Shown one piece after another: positions 8,121 through 15,955 of a stretch of 64,000 nt of DNA. The translations under genes were made by a program, and so were the position numbers. Source of the DNA: Pseudarthrobacter phenanthrenivorans. GTDB lineage: Bacteria > Actinomycetota > Actinomycetes > Actinomycetales > Micrococcaceae. The stretch lies in the NCBI RefSeq assembly GCF_000813845.1, contig NZ_JWTB01000010.1:62001-126000 (forward strand), in the 5' to 3' direction. Position 1 is the stretch's first letter. Each line of letters begins with the position of its first letter. The notes beneath the pieces are model-generated. The model saw nothing but the letters and a program-made list of their open reading frames with translations. It did no database searches and was not told the DNA's origin.

Positions 8121-8543
8121 TCATGCAGTGATCCGGGATGTCCCGATGGACAGCCGGTTCAGGGCCAGCGCGCCCACCAGGAGCCCAAAGTCCCGCAGGG
8201 CCACGTCATAGAAGCTTCCCAGCAGCAGGAGGTTGATGATGATCCCGGCCAGCCAGGCGGCCACCAGCAATGAACCGAACTTTGGACGCACGGCCACAGC
8301 CACGCCCGCGATGATCTCCACGACTCCCACCACATACATGAAGGTCTGCGGCGGCAGCGGCACCACGGCCGTGGCCTGGGGTGCGAGGTAGACGGTCCAG
8401 TCCGTGAGGATGTTCGTGAACTTGTCCAGGCCGAACAGGATGGGTGCAACGGTGAAGACGGTCCGCAACAGTACGAAGGCCTGCCAGGCGGCCGGCGCCG
8501 CGGTGGGAGAGTGCTGGGCCCGTACTGCCGATGCTGGTTTCAT
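8121..8543 (-). CDS. DoxX-like integral membrane protein
   Basis: A 140-residue membrane protein with four predicted helices (LLRTVFTVAPILFGLDKFTN; MYVVGVVEIIAGVAVAV; SLLVAAWLAGIIINLLLLG; LRDFGLLVGALALNRL), in the pattern of the DoxX/SURF4-like family. Some DoxX-family proteins are tied to thiol and oxidative stress at the membrane; no catalytic residue can be read. It is divergent from a cysteine-rich regulator and shares an 87-base control region with it, so redox- or metal-responsive regulation is plausible. AGAAGGAG precedes the ATG as binding site. Confidence 0.82.
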   Translation of the reverse strand: MKPASAVRAQHSPTAAPAAWQAFVLLRTVFTVAPILFGLDKFTNILTDWTVYLAPQATAVVPLPPQTFMYVVGVVEIIAGVAVAVRPKFGSLLVAAWLAGIIINLLLLGSFYDVALRDFGLLVGALALNRLSIGTSRITA

Positions 8544-8544
8544 G

Positions 8545-8602
8545 GCTTGCTCCTTCTAAAAGTAGGTATGCCAATTTTAGAAAGCAAGCGTTCTATAATC
8601 AA
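8545..8602. promoter_or_regulatory. divergent promoter and interrupted-palindrome operator
   Basis: TTCTAAAA (8554-8561) and TTTTAGAA (8575-8582) form an inverted repeat with a 13-base spacer, flanked by a second pair, GCTTGC (8545-8550) and GCAAGC (8584-8589). A minus-strand promoter for the DoxX gene fits well: -35 TTGATT (8597-8602), 17-base spacer, -10 TAAAAT (8574-8579). A perfect TATAAT at 8594-8599 could be the -10 of the plus-strand regulator gene, though its -35 is poor. The repeat overlaps both elements, so a bound repressor would control both genes. Confidence 0.7.
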
Positions 8603-8630
8603 TAGATCTTGACTTTGGATTGGTGGAACC

Positions 8631-9296
8631 ATGTACCGACTTTCCTGGGCGGACAGGCTTGCGGCCGTTGCGTCCCTGACGGACGCGAAGCGGCTGCAGC
8701 TCTTCGAACTGGTTGCAGCATCCCCGCGGCCCGTGGGACGTGACGAAGTGGCCGAGTCTGCGGGCATGGCAAGGAGTACGGCTTCCTTCCACCTCGACAG
8801 GCTGGTGCAGGACGGCCTGCTGGCTGTGGAGTTCCACAAACCGGCAGGCAGGGTGGGACCCGGCTCCGGCCGCCCGGCCAAGATGTACCGGACCGTAGGG
8901 GGCGAAGTCGGAGCGTCCGTGCCCGACCGGAACTACGACCTCGCCGGCGAATTGATGGCGGCCGCCATCGAAGCGTCGCAGGGGGAGGGGTCTCCCGTGG
9001 GGGAGTCCCTGCGCGCCGGCGCGTTTGCCAAGGGCCGGGAACTGGCGGAACGAGCCGGTGGACTGGAGGAGTTCCTGACGGAAGCCGGCTACCAGCCGCA
9101 GCCTGATGGTGACGGTGGGTTCCTGCTCACAAACTGCCCCTTCCACCGGCTCTCACGGTCCCACGCGGCGGTGGTCTGCGACATGAATGGCGCCTTCCTC
9201 CGGGGCGCAGCCGCCGGGTGCGGCAGTGATGAAGGGTGTGTTGCCGCGGTCTCCGGACCCGGACACTGCTGCGCCAGGATCACGGCGGGACGCTAA
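8631..9296 (+). CDS. winged-helix regulator with C-terminal cysteine cluster (COG2345/SufR-like)
   Basis: Predicted DNA-binding repressor or activator of 221 residues. The N-terminal winged helix-turn-helix resembles ArsR-type folds (RPVGRDEVAESAGMARSTAS). The C-terminal half ends in a cysteine-rich segment with NCPFHRLS, AVVCDMN, GCGSDEGC and GHCCARI. In SufR and related COG2345 proteins cysteines at such positions ligate an Fe-S cluster; cluster binding here is inferred. GGTGGA lies upstream of ATG 8631. It is divergent from the DoxX-like gene, its likeliest target, and lies 45 bases before a cysteine desulfurase, which suits a link to Fe-S or redox status. Confidence 0.85.
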   Translation: MYRLSWADRLAAVASLTDAKRLQLFELVAASPRPVGRDEVAESAGMARSTASFHLDRLVQDGLLAVEFHKPAGRVGPGSGRPAKMYRTVGGEVGASVPDRNYDLAGELMAAAIEASQGEGSPVGESLRAGAFAKGRELAERAGGLEEFLTEAGYQPQPDGDGGFLLTNCPFHRLSRSHAAVVCDMNGAFLRGAAAGCGSDEGCVAAVSGPGHCCARITAGR

Positions 9297-9341
9297 GGAC
9301 CGGCCCCGGTCCGCCGTTCGGCGCCGCGATAGAATTGGAGG

Positions 9342-10571
9342 ATGCCCGCCTACCTCGACCATGCCGCCACCACGCCGCTTTCCGATGCGGCGCTCGCCGC
9401 CCTGACACGCGAGTTGGCGCGGACGGGAAACCCCTCCTCACTGCATGGATCGGGACGCCGGGCGCGCCGGGCGGTCGAAGACGCACGGGAGGCGATTGCC
9501 TCCGCCGCGGGAGCCCACCCGTCGGAGGTAATCTTCACCTCCGGCGGCACCGAGGCGGACAACCTCGCCGTCAAGGGCCTGTACTGGTCCCGCGTGGCAG
9601 AAGACCCGAAGCGGCGCCGCATCCTGTGTTCCGCCGTCGAACACCACGCTGTCCTGGACACCGTTGAATGGCTCGAACGCCACGAGGGCGCCGAGGTGAC
9701 CTGGCTGCCGGTGGACTCCGGGGGCGTGCTGGACGTCGCCGTCCTGGAAGCCGAGCTTTCCCGCGATCCCGGCACCGTGGCGCTGGTGACCGTCATGTGG
9801 GCCAACAACGAGGTCGGCACCATCCAGCCCGTCGCCCGCATTGTTGAGCTGGCCCATGCCGCAGGCGTTCCCGTGCACTCGGACGCCGTCCAGGCCTTCG
9901 GGTCGGTTCCAGTGCACTTCAAGGAATCCGGCCTGGACGCCATGTCCATATCCGGCCATAAGATCGGCGGTCCCGTGGGGGTGGGTGCCCTGCTTCTGGG
10001 GCGCGCGGTCAAACTGACACCGGTGCAGCATGGCGGCGGGCAGGAGCGCGATGTCCGGTCCGGCACGCTGGACACGGCCTCGATCGCCGCCTTCGCCGCC
10101 GCGGCGGAGGCTGCCACGGCTGCACTGCCGGCGGAAGCGGCACGGATTGCTGCCCTTCGCGACCGCCTGATCGACGGCGTGCGCGACCTCATACCCGACG
10201 CCGTCCTGCGCGGCGCCCCCGGCGATGGCCGGCTCCCGGGCAATGCCCATTTCACCTTCCCCGGCTGCGAAGGCGATTCGCTGCTGTTCCTTCTCGACCT
10301 CGCCGGCGTCGAATCGTCCACAGGATCTGCCTGCACGGCCGGCGTGCCTAGGCCTTCCCATGTGCTCCTGGCCATGGGCCTGGACGAGGAAACCGCCCGT
10401 GGCGCCCAGCGGTTCAGCCTGGGGCACGCTTCCACCGAGGCCGACGTCGATGCCCTGCTGAAGGCGCTGCCCGAGGCCTATGCCCGGGCGCGCCAGGCAG
10501 GCATGGCGGGACACGAGTCCTCGATCCAGACGGCGGGGACCGTGGGCCGGCCGGGGCGCGGGGGACTGTAG
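9342..10571 (+). CDS. cysteine desulfurase, IscS/NifS family
   Basis: PLP enzyme that takes sulfur from cysteine and passes it as a persulfide to Fe-S assembly or tRNA thiolation. The PLP-binding Lys207 lies in [12 protein letters not shown], the N-terminal [11 protein letters not shown] and the motif [15 protein letters not shown] are typical, and the sulfur-carrying Cys331 is in [17 protein letters not shown]. The GSACTAG loop puts it in the IscS group. Length is 409 residues. The 2-thiouridylase MnmA lies 122 bases downstream on the same strand, as with iscS and trmU in mycobacteria, so a main job is probably sulfur supply for the s2U34 modification. Confidence 0.94.
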   Translation: MPAYLDHAATTPLSDAALAALTRELARTGNPSSLHGSGRRARRAVEDAREAIASAAGAHPSEVIFTSGGTEADNLAVKGLYWSRVAEDPKRRRILCSAVEHHAVLDTVEWLERHEGAEVTWLPVDSGGVLDVAVLEAELSRDPGTVALVTVMWANNEVGTIQPVARIVELAHAAGVPVHSDAVQAFGSVPVHFKESGLDAMSISGHKIGGPVGVGALLLGRAVKLTPVQHGGGQERDVRSGTLDTASIAAFAAAAEAATAALPAEAARIAALRDRLIDGVRDLIPDAVLRGAPGDGRLPGNAHFTFPGCEGDSLLFLLDLAGVESSTGSACTAGVPRPSHVLLAMGLDEETARGAQRFSLGHASTEADVDALLKALPEAYARARQAGMAGHESSIQTAGTVGRPGRGGL

Positions 10572-10693
10572 CGCTCCATGCGGTCCGGCGGGCTGATTTG
10601 CCTGCCGCCGTAGAATGGATAGGCGAAGATCGTTTTCGCTGCCGGCAGGTCCAGGCCGGCCCCCACATACACCCACGCCAACAGAAAGCCAGC

Positions 10694-11827
10694 ATGCGAG
10701 TACTAGCAGCCATGAGCGGCGGAGTTGATTCCGCCGTTGCCGCCGCCCGCGCGGTGGAGGCCGGGCACGACGTCGTCGGCGTCCACCTGGCCCTTTCGCG
10801 CATGCCCGGCACCCTGCGCACGGGCAGCCGCGGCTGCTGCACCATCGAGGACTCCAGGGACGCCTGGCGCGCCTGTGACGTGCTGGGGATTCCCTACTAC
10901 GTATGGGACTTCTCCGAGCGGTTCAAGGAAGACGTCGTCCAGGATTTCATCGACGAATACGCGGCCGGCAGGACCCCCAACCCCTGCATGCGCTGCAACG
11001 AGCGCATCAAGTTCGCCGCGCTGCTGGAGAAGGCCATGGCACTGGGCTTCGATGCCGTGTGCACGGGGCACTACGCCAAGGTGATCGAAGACGCCGACGG
11101 CAACCGCGAACTGCACCGCGCCGCCGACTGGGCCAAGGACCAGAGCTACGTCCTGGGCGTCCTTACCCACGAACAGCTCAAGCACTCCATGTTCCCGCTG
11201 GCAGACACCCCCTCCAAGGCGGAGGTTCGCGCCGAAGCCGAGCGGCGTGGACTCTCCGTTGCCAACAAGCCGGACAGCCATGACATCTGCTTCATTCCCG
11301 ACGGCGACACCGCGGGCTGGCTTGCCGAAAAGATCGAGATGACCAGCGGTGACATCGTGGACGAGACGGGCGCAAAGGTGGGGGAGCACCCCGGCGCCAA
11401 CGCTTTCACGGTCGGCCAGCGCCGCGGGCTCAAGCTGGGAACCCCGGCAGCCGACGGCAAGCCCCGTTTCGTCCTGGAGATCCGGCCCAAGGAAAACAAG
11501 GTGGTGGTGGGTCCGCAGGCGCTGCTGGCGATTGACGAGATCCGCGGCATCAAGGTTTCCTGGGCGGGCCTTCCCATCGCCGAGGTGGAAACCGGCGCCG
11601 AATTCGATTGCTACGCACAGGTCCGGGCCCATGGGGATCCGGTCCCGGCCACCGCCTGGGTGGAGCACGCCCCCGACGCCGCCGCCGGAAGCCAGTTGGT
11701 GGTCCGGCTGGTGGCTCCACTCCGGGGCGTGGCGCCCGGGCAGACGGTGGTGTTGTACCAGGGGACGCGCGTGCTGGGCCAGGCAACCATCGATGCTGCC
11801 CGCTCGCTTCAGCGCGCCGCGCTCTAA
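10694..11827 (+). CDS. mnmA: tRNA-specific 2-thiouridylase MnmA
   Basis: Thiolates uridine 34 of tRNA-Lys, -Glu and -Gln using ATP and persulfide sulfur. The ATP PP-loop [11 protein letters not shown] is at the N-terminus, the nucleophile is Cys98 in PNPCMRCN, and the partner that receives the persulfide is Cys199 in [12 protein letters not shown]; the C-terminal beta-barrel contains [12 protein letters not shown]. From ATG 10694 the protein has 377 residues, normal for MnmA; the frame is open further upstream but that part is unlike the family. The sulfur donor is probably the preceding cysteine desulfurase. A terminator follows. Confidence 0.96.
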   Translation: MRVLAAMSGGVDSAVAAARAVEAGHDVVGVHLALSRMPGTLRTGSRGCCTIEDSRDAWRACDVLGIPYYVWDFSERFKEDVVQDFIDEYAAGRTPNPCMRCNERIKFAALLEKAMALGFDAVCTGHYAKVIEDADGNRELHRAADWAKDQSYVLGVLTHEQLKHSMFPLADTPSKAEVRAEAERRGLSVANKPDSHDICFIPDGDTAGWLAEKIEMTSGDIVDETGAKVGEHPGANAFTVGQRRGLKLGTPAADGKPRFVLEIRPKENKVVVGPQALLAIDEIRGIKVSWAGLPIAEVETGAEFDCYAQVRAHGDPVPATAWVEHAPDAAAGSQLVVRLVAPLRGVAPGQTVVLYQGTRVLGQATIDAARSLQRAAL

Positions 11828-11841
11828 GCTTCCCAATTCCC

Positions 11842-11871
11842 GCACCGCACCGGCTGTTGCCGGCGCGGTGC
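11842..11871 (+). terminator. intrinsic terminator after mnmA
   Basis: GCACCGC (11842-11848) pairs with GCGGTGC (11865-11871) and, inside, CCGG (11850-11853) with CCGG (11860-11863), with A/C facing each other; TTT follows. It starts 15 bases after the mnmA stop. Confidence 0.75.
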
Positions 11872-11940
11872 TTTGCTGTGCCGCGGAAATCCTGTCCTGC
11901 AGGCCGCGCCACCGCAGCAGGGGGCCAATGAGATAAATTT

Positions 11941-11956
11941 TGTGTTTCAACTCACA
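11941..11956. promoter_or_regulatory. CRP/GlxR-like operator upstream of the peptide ABC operon
   Basis: TGTGTTTCAACTCACA matches the CRP-family consensus TGTGA-N6-TCACA at nine of ten fixed positions. It is the core of a longer inverted repeat (AATTTTGTG 11936-11944, CACAGAATT 11953-11961, one mismatch). It lies 125 bases before the start of the substrate-binding protein gene. Control by cAMP and carbon status is inferred. Confidence 0.6.
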
Positions 11957-12080
11957 GAATTGGCCGTCCTGAGGGCAGACTCTCTGATTGAATCTAGGGA
12001 TCAGCACTGCGCGCCGGAGGCAAGGGCACATGCACCCCTGTACTCGGCGCGCTCGTACTCATCGGACAGAAAGTTCACAG

Positions 12081-13721
12081 ATGATCAAGAGCACAACTGC
12101 CCTGCACCGCGCCATCGCGCTGGCAGGCATCTCCGCCCTGGCCCTGACAGCCTGCACCGGGCCATCGGGTGGCGGCGGCGGAACGTCCACCGGCGGCAGC
12201 GCCGGCGGCGGTGCCATTACCTTCGGAACGACCGACAAGGTCGTCACCCTCGACCCCGCCGGCTCCTACGACGCAGGCTCCTTCCTGGTGATGAACCAGG
12301 TCTACCCCTTTCTGATGAACTCCAAGCCCGGTTCCGCGGAGGTCAGCCCGGACATTGCGGAGTCGGCCTCCTTCACCGCACCCACCGAGTTCACGGTGAA
12401 ACTGAAACCCGGCCTGAAATTTGCCAACGGCCATGCGCTGACTGCCTCGGACGTGAAGTTCTCCTACGACCGGGTAGTCAAGATCAACGACCCCAACGGT
12501 CCGGCGTCCCTGCTGTCCAACCTCAAGTCGGTTGACGCCAAGGACGACACCACAGTGGTGTTCAACCTCAAGGCCGGCAATGACCAGGTGTTCCCCAGCG
12601 TGCTTGGCACCAACACCGGGCCGATCATTGACGAGGAAGTCTTCCCGGCCGACAAAGTCATGAGCGATGAGGACATCGTTGCCGGCAAGCCGTTCGCCGG
12701 CCCCTACACCATCGATTCCTACAAGAAGAACGAGCTCGTCAGCCTCAAGAGCAACCCGGACTACAGCGGCCTGCTGGGCAAGCCGGCCAATGACAGCGCT
12801 GTCATCAAGTACTACGCAGACTCAAACAACCTGAAGCTGGATGTCCAGGGTGGCAACATCGACGTTGCCGGCCGCAGCCTGACCGCAACCGACGCAGCAG
12901 ACCTGGACAAGGACTCCAAGGTCAAGGTCTACAAGGGCCCGGGCGGCGAGCTGCGCTACATCGTCTTCAACTTCGACACCATGCCGTACGGCGCCAAGAC
13001 TCCCGAGGCTAACCCGGCCAAGGCCCTCGCGGTCCGGCAGGCCATGGCTGACATCGTGGACCGCCAGGCCATCTCCGACCAGGTCTACAAGGGCACCTAC
13101 GTCCCCGCCTACTCGGTGGTTCCGGACGGACTGCCCGGCGCAACCCAGCCGATGAAGGAGCTGTACGGCGACGGCAACGGCAAACCGAGCCTGGACAAGG
13201 CCAAGAAGGTCCTGGGCGACGCCGGGATCACCGGTCCGGTCAACGTGAAGCTGCAGTACAACCCGGACCACTACGGCAAGTCCTCCGGCGACGAATACGC
13301 CATGGTCAAGGAACAGCTGGAAAAGTCAGGCCTCTTCACGGTGGACCTGCAATCCACCGAATGGGTGACCTACTCCAAGGCGAGGACCGCCGACGCCTAC
13401 CCCGTCTACCAGCTCGGCTGGTTCCCGGACTACTCGGATGCGGACAACTACCTCACGCCGTTCTTTATCCCGGGCAACTTCCTCAAGAACCACTACGAGA
13501 ACCCCACGGTTACGGACCTGGTCCAGAAGCAGCTGACCACCCCGGACAAGACCGAGCGGCAGAAGCTGATCGGTGACGTCCAGACGGCGGTGGCCAAGGA
13601 TCTTTCCACCCTGCCGCTCCTGCAGGGTTCCCAGCTCCTCGTGGCCGGGAAAGACGTCAAGGGCGTCGAAAAGACCCTTGACCCCTCCTTCAAGACACGC
13701 CTTGGCGTCCTGTCCAAGTAA
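12081..13721 (+). CDS. ABC transporter substrate-binding lipoprotein, peptide family (SBP_bac_5)
   Basis: Extracytoplasmic receptor of a dipeptide/oligopeptide-type importer, 546 residues from ATG 12081. The signal peptide ends in the lipobox LALTAC (Cys about residue 20), followed by a Gly/Ser-rich linker. The domain contains DKVVTLDPAGSYDAGSF and FTVKLKPGLKFANGHALTASDVKFSYDRV, the hallmark block of DppA/OppA-type proteins. The two permeases and the double ATPase follow on the same strand. A hairpin between this gene and the first permease probably allows extra receptor synthesis. The ligand could be peptides, but opines, nickel complexes or glycosides are also bound in this family. Confidence 0.94.
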   Translation: MIKSTTALHRAIALAGISALALTACTGPSGGGGGTSTGGSAGGGAITFGTTDKVVTLDPAGSYDAGSFLVMNQVYPFLMNSKPGSAEVSPDIAESASFTAPTEFTVKLKPGLKFANGHALTASDVKFSYDRVVKINDPNGPASLLSNLKSVDAKDDTTVVFNLKAGNDQVFPSVLGTNTGPIIDEEVFPADKVMSDEDIVAGKPFAGPYTIDSYKKNELVSLKSNPDYSGLLGKPANDSAVIKYYADSNNLKLDVQGGNIDVAGRSLTATDAADLDKDSKVKVYKGPGGELRYIVFNFDTMPYGAKTPEANPAKALAVRQAMADIVDRQAISDQVYKGTYVPAYSVVPDGLPGATQPMKELYGDGNGKPSLDKAKKVLGDAGITGPVNVKLQYNPDHYGKSSGDEYAMVKEQLEKSGLFTVDLQSTEWVTYSKARTADAYPVYQLGWFPDYSDADNYLTPFFIPGNFLKNHYENPTVTDLVQKQLTTPDKTERQKLIGDVQTAVAKDLSTLPLLQGSQLLVAGKDVKGVEKTLDPSFKTRLGVLSK

Positions 13722-13754
13722 GCACTCCACGCCCATCGGGCTCTGACAGGCCGG

Positions 13755-13787
13755 AGGCGGGACACCGCAACGGTGTCCCGCCTTTTG
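13755..13787 (+). terminator. intra-operon terminator/attenuator after the substrate-binding protein gene
   Basis: A perfect 13-bp stem, AGGCGGGACACCG (13755-13767) with CGGTGTCCCGCCT (13771-13783), and a CAA loop, followed directly by TTT. It lies 34 bases after the receptor gene and 62 before the first permease, all on one strand, so partial termination would lower transporter relative to receptor. Confidence 0.85.
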
Positions 13788-13848
13788 CCGGTCATCAGCC
13801 AGCACCGAGGGGAATGCTGGCTCCCGGTCACCACGAATACAGGTACCG

Positions 13849-14940
13849 ATGACAACTTTGATTGACGCGCCGCCAAATGACGCGGACGGACTCCTTCCCA
13901 GCAAGAAAAAGTCGGCAGGGGGAGGGCTGGGCCAGTACATCCTGGTCCGTTTCCTGCTGATCTTCCCCACCATCCTTATCCTCGTCACCATGGTGTTCTT
14001 CCTCATGCGGATCACCGGTGACCCCATTACCGCTGCCATGGGCGGCCGGCTGCCCCCCGAGCAGCTGCAGGAACGCATCCATGCGGCCGGCTACGACCGG
14101 CCACTGATCGTGCAGTACTTCGAATACCTCGGCCAGCTGGCCACGGGCAACTTCGGCACCACCCTTTCGGACAACCGCAAGGTCACCGAGATGCTCACCA
14201 CCTACGGCTCCGCCACTCTGGAGCTGGCCATCAACGCGCTCATCGTTGCGTTGCTGGTGGGGATCCCGCTGGGCATGGTCGCCGCGCATCGGCGCGACCA
14301 CCTGCCGGACGCAGTGCTTCGCATCCTGGCCATCCTGTTCTATGCCACCCCGGTCTTCTTCGCGGGCATGCTGCTCAAACTCGTATTCTCCGTGTGGCTT
14401 GGCTGGTTGCCGGTTGCCGGCCGTGCCGGCACCAGGACCGAACTGTCCCTGACCGGTTTGGAGGCCCCCACCGGTATCTACTGGCTGGATGCCCTGCGCA
14501 GCGGAAACATGGCAGCACTCAGTGACGTGATGTCGCACGCTGTCCTCCCGGCGGTGGCGTTGGGCTTCCTGACAGCGGGAGTCTTCCTGCGCCTGGTCCG
14601 GACCAATGTCATTGGCACGCTCGGCAAGGACTATGTCGAGGCCGGCCGATCCCGTGGCGTCAGCGAGTTCAGGCTCGTCACCAAGCACGCCTACAAACCG
14701 GCGCTGATCCCCATCATCACGGTCATGGGCCTGCAGATTGCGGTGCTGCTCGGCGGCGCCGTGCTGACTGAAACGACCTTCGAGTGGAAAGGCCTTGGAT
14801 TCCAGCTGGCCAATTACCTCACGGCGCGCGACTTCGTAGCCGTCCAGGGCATCGTGGTGCTGCTGGCCGTCATCGTCGCCGTCACCAACTTCATCGTGGA
14901 CATCATTGCCGCGCTGATCGACCCCCGCGTGAGGTACTGA
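13849..14940 (+). CDS. ABC transporter permease, DppB/OppB type
   Basis: First membrane subunit of the peptide-type importer, 363 residues. It begins with a cytoplasmic tail, then a first membrane helix (FLLIFPTILILVTMVFFLM) and the usual five C-terminal helices. The EAA loop that contacts the ATPase is visible at DYVEAGRSRGVSEFRLVTKHA. The pairing with a second permease and a fused double ATPase is the standard layout. It starts at ATG 13849 and its stop is followed after one base by the next start, so expression is coupled. Confidence 0.94.
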   Translation: MTTLIDAPPNDADGLLPSKKKSAGGGLGQYILVRFLLIFPTILILVTMVFFLMRITGDPITAAMGGRLPPEQLQERIHAAGYDRPLIVQYFEYLGQLATGNFGTTLSDNRKVTEMLTTYGSATLELAINALIVALLVGIPLGMVAAHRRDHLPDAVLRILAILFYATPVFFAGMLLKLVFSVWLGWLPVAGRAGTRTELSLTGLEAPTGIYWLDALRSGNMAALSDVMSHAVLPAVALGFLTAGVFLRLVRTNVIGTLGKDYVEAGRSRGVSEFRLVTKHAYKPALIPIITVMGLQIAVLLGGAVLTETTFEWKGLGFQLANYLTARDFVAVQGIVVLLAVIVAVTNFIVDIIAALIDPRVRY

Positions 14941-14941
14941 C

Positions 14942-15955
14942 ATGACCGCCAACACGATCGAACCCGTCGCCAACCCCCGGGCACCCCTCTTCCGGCGGCT
15001 GCCGGTTGTTTCCCATTTCAACAAGAGCGTCGGCCTGCAGCGCTTCATGCTGGTGGTGGGGCTTGTCCTCACCGGCATCTTCCTGCTCACGGCGTTGGCC
15101 GCACCGCTGTTGGCACCCTACGGTTTTGCGCAGCTGTCGGATGCCGACGGCAACTTCCCCACCCAACAGGCGCCCGGCGGAAAGCACCTCCTGGGCACTA
15201 CCGTGGGCGGTTACGACGTCCTGTCACGGATGATCTGGGGTACCCAGACAGCGCTGCTGGTCATCATCGTGGCCGTTGTCCTGTCCATTTTCGCCGGCGT
15301 CATCCTAGGCCTGGTGAGCGGATACATTGGAGGGTGGCTGGACCGCGTCCTCGTCGTCGTGGCCGATGCTGTGTATGCCTTCCCGTCATTGCTGGTGGCC
15401 ATCGTGATGGCCATCGTCATCAGCGGCGGGCAGTCCAGCCTGCTGGGCGGCATCCTTGCGGCTGCCATTTCCATCACTGTGGTGTTCATCCCGCAGTACT
15501 TCCGGGTGATCCGGGCCGAGACGATCAGGCTCAAAGCAGAACCCTTCGTTGAGTCGGCCAAGGTGGTTGGCGCGTCCAACATCCGCATCATGACCCGGCA
15601 CATCTACCGCAACGCCACCCGCACGCTGCCCCTGATCTTCACCCTCAATGCCTCGGAGGCAATCCTGACCCTGGCAGGGCTGGGCTTCCTGGGCTTCGGC
15701 ATCGAGCCGAGCTCGGCCGCCGAGTGGGGTTTTGACCTGAACAAGGCCCTGGCCGACACCACGTCGGGCATCTGGTGGACCGGCCTCTTCCCCGGTCTCG
15801 CCATCGTGTGGACGGTCCTCGGACTCACCCTGGTGGGCGAAAGCATCAACGACCTGAACGATCCCCGGCTCCGCGGCCGGAAACGCGCGGGCGGCGGCAA
15901 TTCCCCGGCACCCGTCGACAACGCGGCCATCACCGCAGAAGTGAGGACCCCATGA
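14942..15955 (+). CDS. ABC transporter permease, DppC/OppC type
   Basis: Second membrane subunit of the importer, 337 residues. It has a first helix at FMLVVGLVLTGIFLLTALAA, an extracytoplasmic segment with GTTVGGYDVLSRMIWGTQTALLV (the DppC-type hallmark), and an EAA loop at PFVESAKVVGASNIRIMTRH. The ATG lies one base after the first permease's stop, and its own stop overlaps the start of the ATPase gene by four bases (ATGA). Confidence 0.94.
   Translation: MTANTIEPVANPRAPLFRRLPVVSHFNKSVGLQRFMLVVGLVLTGIFLLTALAAPLLAPYGFAQLSDADGNFPTQQAPGGKHLLGTTVGGYDVLSRMIWGTQTALLVIIVAVVLSIFAGVILGLVSGYIGGWLDRVLVVVADAVYAFPSLLVAIVMAIVISGGQSSLLGGILAAAISITVVFIPQYFRVIRAETIRLKAEPFVESAKVVGASNIRIMTRHIYRNATRTLPLIFTLNASEAILTLAGLGFLGFGIEPSSAAEWGFDLNKALADTTSGIWWTGLFPGLAIVWTVLGLTLVGESINDLNDPRLRGRKRAGGGNSPAPVDNAAITAEVRTP

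Noticed and set aside
10703..12031. 442-codon minus-strand frame opposite mnmA
   Set aside because: Fully antisense to mnmA and running across its terminator; no recognisable domain.
13828..15090. 420-codon minus-strand frame opposite the first ABC permease
   Set aside because: His/Glu/Gln-rich composition typical of an antisense shadow; the permease on the other strand has clear motifs.
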